From the NCBI GenBank assembly GCA_003342815.1, contig PTEX01000032.1, positions 4,585,329-4,649,328 on the forward strand: a stretch of 64,000 nt of DNA, given 5' to 3'. Below the pieces are notes generated by a model. That model saw only the letters and a list, made by a program, of their open reading frames with translations, did not search any database and was not told the origin of the DNA. Source of the DNA: Eudromia elegans (Eukaryota > Chordata > Aves > Tinamiformes > Tinamidae). Below, piece after piece: positions 34,656 to 48,500 of this stretch (the stretch's first letter is position 1; each line of letters begins with the position of its first letter). The position numbers and the translations under genes are program-made.

Positions 34656-37360
34656 CAGCTTTAATTATTCTGGGGCTGTGGAGGCACCTGCCTGACTTGA
34701 CTACTGCTTTGGAGGCAGCGCAGAGCAGCACAGCTCTGAGCACAGTATCAACATTGCTCCTCTAAGGAAGCACAAGAGCAAAACGGAGCCTTTCCAGTCA
34801 CTCAGACATACCTCAACTTCTCTACATTTTGTCCTGCTTCATTTTAACACAAGTTTTCTGCTTCTTTTTCAATTCTGTTTCATTTGAAGCTTACAAGTGT
34901 CTTACTGGTGTGAATATGGATGCAGAGTGATTTTGTTTGTTGTTTCTGCCTGGACAAGAGTTTGTTATAACCAGGTGCAGGCTGAGCTGCTTTTAAGGAA
35001 AACGGAAAATCACCTCTACCTAGTCACAAGAAAAGCTACCTAATAACAGTATGCAAGCTAAGGAAAAAAGCCAAAGCACCATTTAAAAGTACTCAGAAAG
35101 ATGTAAAGCTGTTTCCAAACATAATCATAAAGATACAGGTTTTAATAACTACACCTGAAGACAAAAAATCTACGTTATTCACTAACTAAGCACTGTTGCA
35201 GCTGGACAGCAAACTGCCTGCAGGGCTTTTAGGCAGTTCTGTTGCTGCCCATTTGCAAAGAAATTAACCCTGAAAGGATTAAATGGCCCTAAAGAGAAGC
35301 AGATGCAGAAAGGATGCAAGAACCTGCTCAGAAAAACCTCCTGCAGCTTCGCATGCCTTCAGACAAGCTCTGATATTCCCAGCCTAAAAACACGCTTAAA
35401 GTGATGGAATGAAACAGAAAGCTGCCAAAATACCTTCCTGTTTTTATACAGTAGAAATTTAGAGACTGTAACACTTTAAAAGGCACAAGTTGGAGCTAAA
35501 TTCCTACGATTTCCTAGTGCATTTAACTGCCACCTTCCTCTAAAGACCCCCCTGTTTTGTTTTGGCAGAAATGAGCTGATTAATTCTACCGCCATTCCTC
35601 ACCAAACCCAAGCTAAGATCCAACCACAGATTTGTGTTAGAAATGTGATAGTTCCAGCCAACAAAAGCCATTCGATTAGAGAATCACCAGAAGCAGTTGC
35701 AACCTCAGCAGCAGAGACTTACAGGGAGTGCTTGGCAAGACCCCAAGGAACAAGGCGAATAACCTACGTTCAGACCAGGAGAACTTACCCTACCTCTCAA
35801 ACTGTAGCAACAGACATTTTGTAGAACACATTGCCTGCTCTGTACCAAATTTCAGAGATTACAGATCAACAGAAACCATGCCTTTTAGATAGACATGTTA
35901 TAAATCAGATAATTGTCTACTCTTATGGACAGAAGACTCCTTGGCCTCATTAATGTGCCACCAGTGGAGATATGGGCAGCAGCAGCAGAGTAAACAGGGG
36001 CAAAAAGATCTAGCATGTGGCCAAGGCCTTTGTCACTGAGTAGATACTCACCCGGCCATTTATCACAACATGCACAACTGCTACTGAGTCACTGTCAACG
36101 CAATGGGGCAATAAACAAACATAAAAAAATGGAGAGAAGCATAACAGATGATCTTAAAGGCGGTATATTAATACTTCAAACATGCATCTAATTCAAACAC
36201 GAGTGATGCATTGCCACATCTGACCCATTCAGCTAAAAAATATGGACTCAGATCTAGAAAACTGCATATAATACAGACAGCAAATTCTCAGGTCCATGCT
36301 GCAGAATTAAAATACTAGTGCTATCCTTTGACTGCGAATGGAGTCAAATAAACAGAAAACGATCTGATCACCTCCTGCTGTTGTAAGAAAAAACAAACAA
36401 ACAAACCCCTTCACAACTCCAGTCGATAGATTTACTTCGGAAGAAGTCTGATCTCGTTCATGTCATGAGTTGCTGTCTCTCGGGCAATACAGAACTAAAG
36501 CCAACTTTGTGAAGGGTGAGCTCCAAATGCTACTAAAGAGCTAAATGTTCAGTGCACGTTTCCAACTCATGTATTTCAAATTAACACCTTCCTTTCTGGC
36601 TCCATAAATATAAAAAAAATCCCACCAAACACTGATCCTGGGGTAATAATGCTCTTTTTGTTACGCACGTCCTGTCCTTCAGCCCTAGGGATTAATGTGA
36701 CCTGCACCAAAATGCCCGCTAGGCACCTGCAAGTAGGACTGGGCCTTCAGGGTGCTCTAACTCAAACGCCACAGCAATGACACCGCCTGCGAGAAAGCAT
36801 CAACGGCCACAATATTCTTTAATCTTGATACTGTCAATATTACTAACTAGTCTATGTCCATACACAGCTGCACATGCTTACGCACGTTCAGCACTTTTAC
36901 ATTCAACACATACACAAGTAACTACCAATTTAGTCCCAAATTTATGCAAGTCTGCCTCTCATCGAGTTACACTTATTCAGATAGGACTTTAAACACTTAC
37001 TAGAAAATGCCACTTGTTAGAGAAGTTTGGAGAATCAGTCTCAAAATAAATAGGTTTCCCAAGAATATTATGGCTTGGAAGAATTCTGAGAGCTCAAGTC
37101 CCTGATGTTTGCAGAACGAAAAGGCCTTTGGAAGTGCACTCATATCAGTATTTTTTTTCACTTATTTTGAATAAAAAAAATATATTATTTATAAAATAAA
37201 GAGAGCAGGCCAAAGAAGATTGGCCAGAATCACTCTATAAAATTGTTCTTTTCACTCCATAACTTAAACTTATAAAGCCTCAAAACATCTGTGCAGCAGG
37301 ATTTCTGGAGAAGCACTCGAGAATGCAGATCCCAACCCGATGATACTTCATGATGCTTTC

Positions 37361-37443
37361 TCATCTAGAAGATCCATTTGTTTGCTGACCCTCAGAACTG
37401 AAGTCCATGTAAAGAGAAGGAAGGTTGGCTCCTGAGAGGGAAG
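37361..37443 (-). CDS. ZDHHC15: ZDHHC15 putative last coding exon
   Basis: A strong acceptor (cctttacatttcag) leads into a frame compatible with the phase-1 end of exon 10. It encodes Ala319 and a Ser-rich tail ending [10 protein letters not shown] and TGA. The tail does not align well with the mammalian end (…EGSSSLAVETET), so the call rests on splice signals, phase and the absence of a better exon in the 4.8 kb after exon 10. Confidence 0.55.
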
Positions 37444-40400
37444 CTGAAATGTAAAGGAAGAAAAATGTGCAATTGTAAGCACTGATCTTAGGAGCTGTAA
37501 TATATGGCTGTATAACCTTGACTTCGACCATTATTTTCAAGTCATGTAGAATGACAGGGAAAATGCTGCTTTTTCACTCCCTGGGTAGAAAGGTATTCTG
37601 TAGTTTTCACCAATTACCAACAGCAGAAATGTTTGCTTGTTTCCCCCTCAGTGGAAGAAAACAGAATCACACCTAAAACATGCAAGAAACCCATTTATTA
37701 AAATCTTGTGCTGCTCTAGCCATGTGGAAAATGAGGCAACGGATTACAGTGCTTCCACACACAATTCTGAGTTACCTGACACCCAGTAAATTAAGGGGCG
37801 AGCTGTGGTCGACGACTGCACCTCCTGCAAGGGGGAGAGCAAATCTTCCTCAGTGACACTGCATTGCACAAATCTTTCAGGGAGCCTGAGGAGATCACAG
37901 GCTAAAGCTTATTGCACTGACACACGTGTGGGTACCTCCCCACTTTAATGAAAGTCAGAGCACATGATATATCAGTAAGCATCCTGGCGCGCAGCATCTT
38001 CTCCAAACCATGTATCACCTGTCACTGCATCCATTTGTCAGGGTGAAGAAAAGCTAGATCAAAGTGATGTCTGAGAAGGACACTCAAGTCCCCTGCACTT
38101 ACTCCCAGCTGCGCCAAGCTCGCGACACAGCCATTCTCAACTTCAGTTTCTCTCCAGGCTGTTATCTCCACCTTTCCACCCCTTCCATCAATCACAGAAC
38201 AGATTTCATTTTCATAACCGTAGAACTCAGTGGCAAGAACCATGGCTGCCACATCCACCGGAGGAGCTGCAGCGTTTATATCCTCCCCTACAAACTGTTC
38301 CTTTCAGCCTTCGGGTAAACTGAGCATGTACCTGACCCAGACACTGTTCTCTTTTAGCTTCTCCTAAATCACACAGTTGTCTAAGCTGTAGTACCCCTAG
38401 CAAAACACGATACTGCAGAGATGCAGTTACAAGATGCTGGGGTGAGAGCATCTCTGGGCTTCAGGAGGTTCATGAATGAAGCTGGCTGTTAAAGCCAGAA
38501 TCTGTCCAGGATGACCCACCTACCAAATTCCCCACAGAGATTCTGCTTTTAAGATAACCAAGAAAGAAGTACTGACCTTTCTGAACAAGCTTTGTGCGGC
38601 TGCATTTTCCAGTCGCTACGTCTCCCTTTCTATGGCAAGGGATGAAGCTTCATTTGCATCTATACAATGAAAAACAAACCAGTTAAGTCCATTTCTCTCC
38701 CTCTCTAATAAGTGTAGAAATGTGTTTTTAAGAATCATGCCAAATAAAAATAGGCAACCCCTTGTCAGAGCTAACCAGACACCATTTTCCAAACTGAGAT
38801 TATTACTACCTTTTTTTTTATAACCATGTTACAAGCTCTAAAGCCACTACAACAAATCAAGATTCTAGTTTTAATGGAACATTTTGGTCTCTAAATTAGA
38901 AAATTGTACTGCCTTCCTTCGGTAAGATAGAATTTGCATTTCATTTGTTGATGCTATAGGACAAAGAAAAGCAGCAGTGAGAGTAAAACAACGTCCCTTG
39001 TGTCACAACACATTTTTCCCAAACCTTTCTAGTAGCTAGAAGTGAGAGCACCAAAGATTAACATAGCAGGAAATCACATTCGCCAAACACAGCAGTAGTA
39101 AAGATACACATCGATGCCTTTCATGCATTTAGGATAGTTTATTCCTAACCATTTTCACCTGCAAAATAAAAATCTCTTGTTTCTAAGAAAGCACAGAGAC
39201 GCAAAGCTTGCCTTTGGTCCCAGTTTACTGAACTCCCTAACTTACCACTGGACTGTCTGAGCAAACTCTACGCGCTTCAGGCCTCCAAGTAGTTTTCTAA
39301 ATTTCTTGATAGATGAAAATTTAAGCCCTGCAAACTCAGCAGAGGACCTCTCTGCTCGAAGGACTGCCATGCCATGCCAAATGATGCCTCAGGGCTTAGA
39401 GATTAAAGCTTGAGCCTTTAGTTAGGCTTCATTTGCCTAATTCACAGTTAAGTTCACATCACATGTCCTGAACTCCACAGAGACCATCACCTTCCACCTG
39501 CTACTCAGCACACGCTGCCCTTTGATGGAGACATATTACCTAGCACAGAAAATTTTGAAGATGAAAACAATTTGATAAAGATTACTGAAGCCTTCTGTAC
39601 AAGTCAAAATGAAAATCAGTAAGTTATTAAAATGGATTTAAGCAATCTGACATGGCCATACAAAATACAGAAATCAACAGCTCTCCTATTCCAGGCTCCA
39701 AAATCATTTACCGTACTAACTCACCCAGGATCAATCTTTCTATTACATTATAGATGATATTTTTGACAAAAACAATAACCTGAGAAGCTGCCAGCATGTG
39801 ATTTGGGGCAGCTTCTTGGCTAGATAGATTTAACAGATGCCTGTGAATAAAGGATGAGCATTAATAATTCTGAGAAAAAACCTTCAAATTAATATTAAAT
39901 CAGAAACAAGTGCTTTCACTCTCTGGCTAAAAATAAGTAAATAAGTAAAAAACCAAAATAAAAATAAATAAAATAAGGCTTTGGTTAAAACAGTTGAGAT
40001 AAAGGCCTATACATTCTTGGGACCTGGGCTGCCACCTCTTTCCTCGCTGCAGTGGGGCTTGCCCTGTCTTCGTTATCTCCTAGTCCTCTTCATGTTCATC
40101 TCCCTGAACAGCCACGTGGTTTTGCAGTTGCAGGGCCCTGAAAGTGCACTGCTCTCTGCACACACAGAACATGTGGATGGATAAAAGACGGCAGTAATGC
40201 AGTTAGGCAGGATAACATTACACAAAGAAGCACTTCATCAAGCTCCTCCAGCCCTCCCTTTTCTTATAATCATCTCTTTGTTGTTTCTCTCCTCTTTTGC
40301 AGGAGCCTGGAGAGAGGAACCACGGCTGAGAGGAGCCCTGCTTCCTCCTGCTGTACAGACATTTGTTATCTGCACATCAGAAATGGAGCACTCAAGGCTT

Positions 40401-42528
40401 CAGCAAAATGCCCTAAGAGGCAGACTGATCCTGTAGCAGAAAACTACTTCCCATCTCCATGCAGGGCTTCCTCTTGCTGGATTTGGGTGTCCAGGCTGAC
40501 AGCAGAGAGGAAGATGTCTCTGGCAGTCAGAGAAATAAAGGCAACTTCCCCTGCTGTGTGCTCCAGCAGCTGAATTCCATCTCCAAGTCTCCAGCATGTG
40601 AGATATGAAGGACACAATGTCCTTATCCAGACACTTGGAGTCTCCATCTTTAACCCAAAACCAGAGCAGAAAAATTAAAACTTGCTGATCATGGATCAAG
40701 GTACTAAGGTCAGTGATCCGCAGTCTATTCTCTCCCTTTTAACTCTTATTTTTTAAAATTCATTCATGCTACAGCATCAGAAATATATACACACCATCAG
40801 GAGGAACAGGTATTTTTCTGACACACACATACTAATTAAAGGAAGCTGTTTATCTGAATTAAAGCTGAAAGGAACCTCTTCTGCTGGTGAGCACATTTTG
40901 CCAGCACTACCAGTAGGTGAAGAAAAATATAGGTTGTTTATTTTGCAGTGGAATAATTTGAAAATTGCAAATACAATCTTACTAGGGACTCGACAACAAT
41001 AGAAGCCCATGTGAAAAGTTGTTGTCATGCCCTTTAACCAAGACTATTCACTTCCTCCTGGGTTGTGCACATATGACTAAAGCGTATGCCTGAAGGCAAA
41101 CGTTCTTGGCAAAGTTCCTGAAAACCGAGGCAATAAAGAGAGCAACTATGGAAATTCTGTCTCTGAACAATATAGCTGTGATTTCTGGTTCTCCAAGTAC
41201 ACTTGTTTGGTTCCCTCGTTATAGTAATCTGAGAATTAATTATGCTTTCACCATTCTTGAAGGGGAAAGGACAGTGAGGTCATCATACTTCTTTTAAAGG
41301 GAACATGGCTTCCAAATCAGTGCAGTACTATTGTCCAAATAAATGTGGACAACATCCTTGCACTACAGAAAAAACATGTCTCCTTGCTTAATTCAGTGAC
41401 AAGATTTCTGAACCTTCAAAACATGGTAAACGGGGGCTTTGACAGTAATCCTGATATTCTGATACATACTGTATTTTCCAAAAGACCAAAGCTTGGAGTT
41501 AGGTAAGCGAGAAAGCTCCCTCATGTTTAAAGGCAGAAAAATATTGGTAATGAATTATCAAAACTCATTTTGCATGTATCTAACCAAAGCAGTCAAATAA
41601 TATATATTTATATATATTTTTTTCCTAATAGGATGTCCATTACATAAATAGTATATCTATATTTCAAAAAAATGATAAAATTTTTTGAGCAAACATGTTA
41701 TATCATATATATGTCTTTTACAGATTAGACAGTGACTAGCTAGGCAAGCATGAAAATGAAATGAACTACTTCTGTATTCCTGTTCTAAAGCAGAACAAGG
41801 TAAGTATAAAATAGCTTCCTAAAGGTATCTCTGCATACAGGTGTTTGTATGCATACTTGCATAAGCTCTCAGAATAAATGTATTTTTAAGAAGCTTAGTC
41901 TTTTTATTTTTGCAGGCACAACTTCATGTCTCCAGTAACTGTGCAGCACACATAGTATTTACATATCAATTCACACAGTATGTGGAAATTTCAAATTCTC
42001 TCTGCAATTTGAGTAACAACCTCTCAGTCCATTTATTTGCAAGTCTAAAGCTATGACTTGAAAAAAAAAGTTGACTTCAAAGACAGACTTATTTTTAGTC
42101 TGTATTCATTGATCAAGCCAGAGCTGCCTAGTGATTTAGCCAGCTCTTGTAACTCATCTGCTAGTCACTGCGCATCAAGACACAACTAATTTCTTTTAGT
42201 GTTGCCTTACCATGTGGCTCTTCATCTATTCCATCATCTTCCCACTGCTCTTCATTTGCTAGGAGAGGATTCTGAGCTTCGCACAAAGCTCTCATCGGGA
42301 AAAAGTGTCCATCTCCCTGGCTATGTGGAAAAACGCAGAGAAAAACACTCTAAAAAGCAGCAAGTGGTTCTGAAGAATGAAAATGCTGAAGAATCACCTT
42401 GGACACTCGTTTTAGCTTTCATCTGCATACAAACGGTTTTGTCATCGACATTCTCAATGTCTACATAGTTTTGATCCTGAATTCCTGCATTGGAGACTAG
42501 AATTGGAGACCAGAAATGAAGATACAGG

Positions 42529-42569
<41 letters not shown>

Positions 42570-45500
42570 CAGAAGTCAGCGTGCTTCAGTCAAGTTATTT
42601 CAAAAAAATCAGGAAAAAAGACTAATTAAAGACAAGTAGAAAGGCGAGGAGGTTGATAAAACCATGCTTATAGAAGACCTATTATATTTGTCTTATCTAT
42701 TTATACCACAGATTTTACTTATGTACTTGAACCATACTTAATAAAAAAGGGCCCCAGTCTTAGACAGAGGGACTCTGAATGTCAAACAGACGTTTGAGAA
42801 TAAATTAACCCTGTATTTGCTGCTGCATTTGCAATAATGCCTGGCAGCAATTAGCTAAGCACGCAGGCACAGATGTGGCACATACAGCTGTAGTAGCCAT
42901 CTAGAAGCCAGTCTCTTCAGTTTATTTTATCAGTTTTTAGCACTAACTCAATTATTACTTACCTAGAGACAACAGGTAGTAACCAGAGCTTTTTCTCTTC
43001 TCCGAACACCTGCTGAAGGTTCTTTATGAAGCCTAGATTGAATCCATTTTTATCTGGGCCATTTTGAAACACTGGAGCTGAGAAGGCCTCTAGAGATAGA
43101 TGCAATTTCAGTGAAAAAAAAAAATGAAAATTGTCAAATACCAAAACAGGACTGTACATCCTAAGATGACCACAACATGCACAAATGATCTACTGTACTG
43201 TGAACTAGCATTACAACAACGCAAAGTATGAAAGTAATAGGCTCTTGAAAGCCTGTAAATACTTATGCAACTTTCAAATGAAAAAACAGGAGTTTATTCT
43301 TGCAAATGAACCATATGGAGTAACCATAAACCCAACTAAAAGCACATTTTTTCAATCTGAGGAAGACAGTTTAACAAACTTTACATTCGACTGGTGTTAA
43401 AACTCTGTGGGAACACAGTGACACTACCAATTTCTAAACTGAAAATCTGCAAAATCCGTAGGTCTGTCTTCAAAGCATATTTCTGAAGTGGCACTGGAGA
43501 TTTAAATTGCCTCATTCATTAGTAATATAATGAATAATCATTAGGAACAAACATATGCAGATAGACCCTCTGTTACGGTGAAAAATAAAATTAAGAAAAG
43601 AAAGATAAGGGAGGAGAACCTCAAGTGCACTAGAAACAGTTTTATCTACCTTCTAAGCTGCTGAAGAGGTCTGATGTTTTGTGCTAGATGAGCTTCAATG
43701 CCCCTTAAAATGAGTTTTAAAGTTAATAATTTTACAAAATCTGCATATCCGCTCAAAACTCTTGATACTGCACACTTTGTTACAAAACTTCATCCAACCA
43801 AGCTTTAAAAGTTAAATAACCACTAGCTGAGGAAGGAAATAGAAATCACTCCCTCAGATTCACAGCTTTTCAGATTCCCAGTTCTCTGGCCTAATTTTAC
43901 ACACTTAACTTCTTTGCCTTCATCAGTGAAGGAGGACACTGTTTTCCCAGCCTTTCTGAGATGTTTTAGGATGCACTCCAGCACATGAGCATACACAAGC
44001 ATATTGCTAGAACACTGCACTAATTTCACAGCAATTGTGGTTACACTTATGCACATTGGCATACTTGGACCTTTACACTTTAAGGCTCCAGTATCCCTAA
44101 CAAGGCTTTCATCTCATTAGCTGATATATGCATCTCTTTTAAAGTGACAAATTCCTGCAGCATTTGCAAAAATATTTTAATTCTCCCTGCCCTCATAAGC
44201 CAGTTGTAATATCTAAAAGTAGAACACAAATGTCTGTTTTCTTACACCACTGCTTTATTGGACAGACACACTCAGTATTACCTAAAGTAGATCTGTTTCT
44301 GCTGACAAGCCAACAGTGATAGCCGAAGAGGAACATAAGGCTTACAAAGAACATGACTGCCACAAAGAGAAGGAAAAGGACATGGAATTTGGAACGTCCA
44401 TTAGTCAGCTCACCCTGCAATGAAAAGCAACACAGAACAAGTGAGAAGGACAAATAAAAGCAGAAAACCCCCCAGAAAAACAAAGATAGCCTCCAAAACT
44501 CCTACTTCAAGTTTGCAAAAAATCATACCTTACTGCAAAAAGTGGGGAAAGAAAAAAGAAGAAATATGATTCGTTCTCCCTGCTGCACCCCAAGCAGAAA
44601 AACTGGGGATTTGCTATCAGTTTTTTTGCATGGACCAGAGCCAGTATGATCACAGCTTCCCACCTGGATCCAGGAAGCACATCCTATATCCACAGTGAAA
44701 CTGGCAGAAACAAGTTTTTTGAAATCCCGTTTACACTCTGCTGAGCTCCCTTTAATCTTCACACTTTTCTGTACATACATTAAGATAGTGCTTTTTTTCA
44801 GTGAAGTGTGTCGTCTTCAGAATGGTAACATTAACATTTTCTGAATTTAGAAGCTTGTGATTAGTTTCAAATAATTCTCAGATACACACATTCAACAGAT
44901 TTATACAAGAGAAGGATATAACTTCTCTTCCAATATAAGGGATGCTAAGAAAGCCTGACCTTCTCTGTAGCTATAGTACTAGTAAGACGGGAGAATGTAG
45001 AGCTGAAAACAGCTGCTTTGGGGAGGAATAAAAGCCAAACAAGTTCTTAGAGGTCATTTCCTTCTCCAGTAGGACAGGCAAGTGTCAGAGGTCCTTTTAA
45101 GTAAATATCTATAGACAAACTGTGTGGGACCTCAAATCAAACAGTTACTTCGTAGCCCTTGTGCTCCCCACGTGTGTAAGCACGCAGATAAAGTCCTTGT
45201 GCCTTTCTTCGTATGAAAGAGGATCCCTGCTAGTATCCCATGAGCATATCAGCAGGCATTTTATTTAAGTGATTAGGCTTTAAAAGAGGGAGAAATTAAT
45301 AAATTAATGCACAGCAAAGTTAAGTTGCTTAAACACAATCACACAGAGTTAGGAGCACAGCACACATAAAAATCTAGACACCCAAGGTCCAGTCTCATAT
45401 TGGAACTGTCAGTTGACATTGCTTGCATATAAAATTTAACTGGAAACTGAATAAAAATCATGCTGTATTTTGCACAGCTTTTATATGAAAAAGGTGTCAT

Positions 45501-48500
45501 ATGGAGATTATAAAATGAACACAATTTTTTTAATGATATATTGTTGTGTAAATATGTACAAATCACTGACAGCATGTTTTCCTTTATAACAGAGCAGAAG
45601 AGGGAACACAGAATCTGCAAGAAAATGAGGTTTTAGAGACCATCATGTACAGTAACAATATGGTAGTACTCTAGGGTCTGCTCTTTCCTGAAGCACAAGA
45701 AACCTAATCCAAAGAAAACAATATAGAGAAAGCTGGGGGGAAAAAAAATGCCTGGACATTTTCATGAAACCACATAAAAGAACACCACCCACCCACAATT
45801 AATGTTTTCCTGTAATAAGACTGAAACATGTAGGTGGCATTCTTGCAACCACTTTAAAAGTGCCAAATTTTGACAGTTAAGAATTTCTACTTAGAAGACA
45901 ACTATTTCCTTAATCAGAAGGCTTTTGTTCTTTTCAAGTGAGGAGATATGGTCATTTAATATTGCTGTATTTGAAGTTGAGAAAATTAACCACATTTAAG
46001 ACAAAGACAAAGCTCTCTTTCAGTGAGGTGTGCCTCTGTTTGAACTACATTTGATCTTTCCATATTAATAAACTTGTGATTGGCTTCAAAAATTTTTGAT
46101 ACACATATCATTCTAATAGGTTTGCACAAGAAAAGCATGCAACTACCTTCTTTTCCAGGAGCTAAGTCTATAAATTGAAATTCCTGAAGTATTTACTCCT
46201 CTGTCTGGATATCAGACATATAATGGGAGTTACATTCAAATATGGGCTCAGGAAACAAAGTTTATAAGAAAAAGGTCTCAATGGATTGAAAGTAAAAGAA
46301 AAAAAGGTAATGAAAGAGTGACTAACCCCCAACGAGACTCGTAAGACATGAAAAAGTAATCAGATTCCACAACTTACTGTCCAATACTTAATGAAATACT
46401 TGAAGACTGTTGCAGCAATATACAAGCAATACAACAAAGAATAGGCTAAGAACAGTAGAAAGAATTTGTAGTTAGAAAATCCAATGCAGTTATTCACCCT
46501 AGAGAATAAAAGCAAAGTGGAAATCAGGATACGTATAGCACACAGTTACAAAGACAATAACTTTTTTTTTCGACTTAAGGTTCTTGATCACACAACACAA
46601 TTTCTTCAATAAATAGCTCCTCTTAGTGGTCAAAATGAAATGTAACTCAATTCTATTTTTTGCTTTTCATCTGATGGCTAGTAATGCCAAGTCAAAATAC
46701 AGTTCACAGTTTTGAAATCCCTTTCACAGTTTGCACTACTGATAAATGTGTCACTGATGCAGGCTTTAATTACTTGTGTCTATTTCTGGTCTGCAAAAGT
46801 AATCAGGTTTATGGTTTCTGTTTTATATCTACTGTTTGGAAAACTCAGTCAGATTTACCATTGCTGTATATGGAGTTGCTTATATACACAAGGTATGAAT
46901 CTGCTATTTGACTGTAATTTGCCACACACAGAGCAACTCCAAAGAGGTACAAAGGAATGCAGAAAAATTAGTAGGCACATTTTCTCAGAATTCAGGTTCA
47001 AAATCCTTCTAAATTTAGGAACACCAGAGAGGTTCAGGTGGGCATATGTCTGCATTGCTTACAATTTCTGAAATCTTCCTTTTAAGAAAAGGAGTTTAAG
47101 AAATCCAGTGGCAGTAATTGTCAAAGTAAAAAGCTTAATTCATCCATGCACCATTCTACTTAACATGCACAAGTGGCAGGCATCGTTTTAGAAACAAACC
47201 ACATGCAAATACTACTGCTGAAAGCAAACACTAACTGCATGCTCCAAGGATTATATATCCAAACTTAAAGGTTGAGTTGCCTTTAAAATTTGAATAATAA
47301 TCAGAGACTGAATTAGTATTTGCATTTTAAACTATATCAATGCAACAGCTTTTTATGCATAGCTAATGGAACTAATATATAAATAATCTGTCTCTCAAAA
47401 ACATCAAATATTTCAGACAATTTCAAAGTATGCTTATTTTATAAATTTCCCAACAAAAAGAGATTATATAATCTAAAATGAGTGAGACATATTGACATAA
47501 TTCTATGGAGGAAAAGCATTTAGTAGTCTCTATTTTCAGAAGATTACAAACCAGTATCTAGGACATACCACGGACAGTGATGATCCATTTTTAGCACACA
47601 TCTGCAAAAGGACAAAAAGGAAAACTTGTATTCGGTACTTAATTGCCAACTAAACGTCAACAGCAAAAGCCTCTGGTATTTTGGGTAGATTTCTATAATG
47701 ATACAAAGTTTAAGATGATACTATCTCCTTGAATTCCTTAAGGTAGGCATTTTAAGATACTTCTTATTTTTTAAGATCTACCAAAGTCTTTAGTACTCTG
47801 TAAGATAAAAATAAGAATATGCATTCCTGCCCTGGAGAGCTTAAACTCTGAAAAATATCACAGGTAAAGGCTCAAGGCCTGGAATATTAAAAAAAAAAAA
47901 AAAAAAGAGAGAGAGAGACTATTAAGAGCAGCCAGTTAATTTTTCACTAGGTGACATACTTTCTATCAGCTTCACACTCACATATCTGTAGGTGTGGAAA
48001 CTGCAAACACTGTAGGGCTACAAACAGCAGAAGAACAAATGTTAATGTTGTCACATAGGTTCATACAGTGGTGGCTGAAGCAGTTACTTGGTACCTTCAC
48101 CAAAAGGAAAGATACGTGGAGATCTCTGGAAAGATACGTGAAGAACCAGCTCATTCACATCTTATATTCACTTCAGTGAAAATAATCCATTGACTTACAT
48201 AGCACAAACGGAACAATGGTGACAACGATCAGGTTTTATTAGCTGGCATCTATCACAGAATCGAATACCTGAAATTAAAGAAATATTAACATTGGGTAAA
48301 CGTGTTCTTTCCTTGCTTGTTAGTTACTATTCTGCACGTTTCATAAGTGTTTACATCTCTTTATTGCTTTAAAAGATGGGCGCACTGCAGCTTTGCTGGC
48401 AGGTCAAAATCAGATAAGCAATTCTCGTAATTCCCCTAAGGATTCGCGGATGAGGGAGACAATCCCCACTTTAAAGTATACAATCAGCTTAAACATTGTA

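Larger units (their letters stand above)
29936..37360. other. tail-to-tail interval UPRT / ZDHHC15, probably includes ZDHHC15 3' UTR
   Basis: There is no recognisable coding sequence in this 7.4 kb. The right part is probably ZDHHC15 3' UTR, which is long in mammals. It holds two CpG-rich blocks (about 32,035-32,110 and 33,275-33,450), an 18-base T-run near 30,789, several repeated 'tataaac' words at 30.92-31.01 kb and a (CAAA)n stretch near 36.39 kb. The longest open frames (up to about 118 codons) cross the CpG blocks and show no family resemblance. Confidence 0.65.
44415..46377 (-). other. ZDHHC15: ZDHHC15 intron 7
   Basis: A 2.0-kb intron without recognisable exons. It holds two diverged copies of a ~155-base sequence in direct orientation, listed separately. 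Confidence 0.8.

Noticed and set aside
42530-42600. poly(T) run as the tail of a minus-strand processed retrocopy
   Set aside because: The sequence on the expected side shows no polyadenylation signal, no coding remnant and no flanking duplication. The same holds for the run at 20,753.
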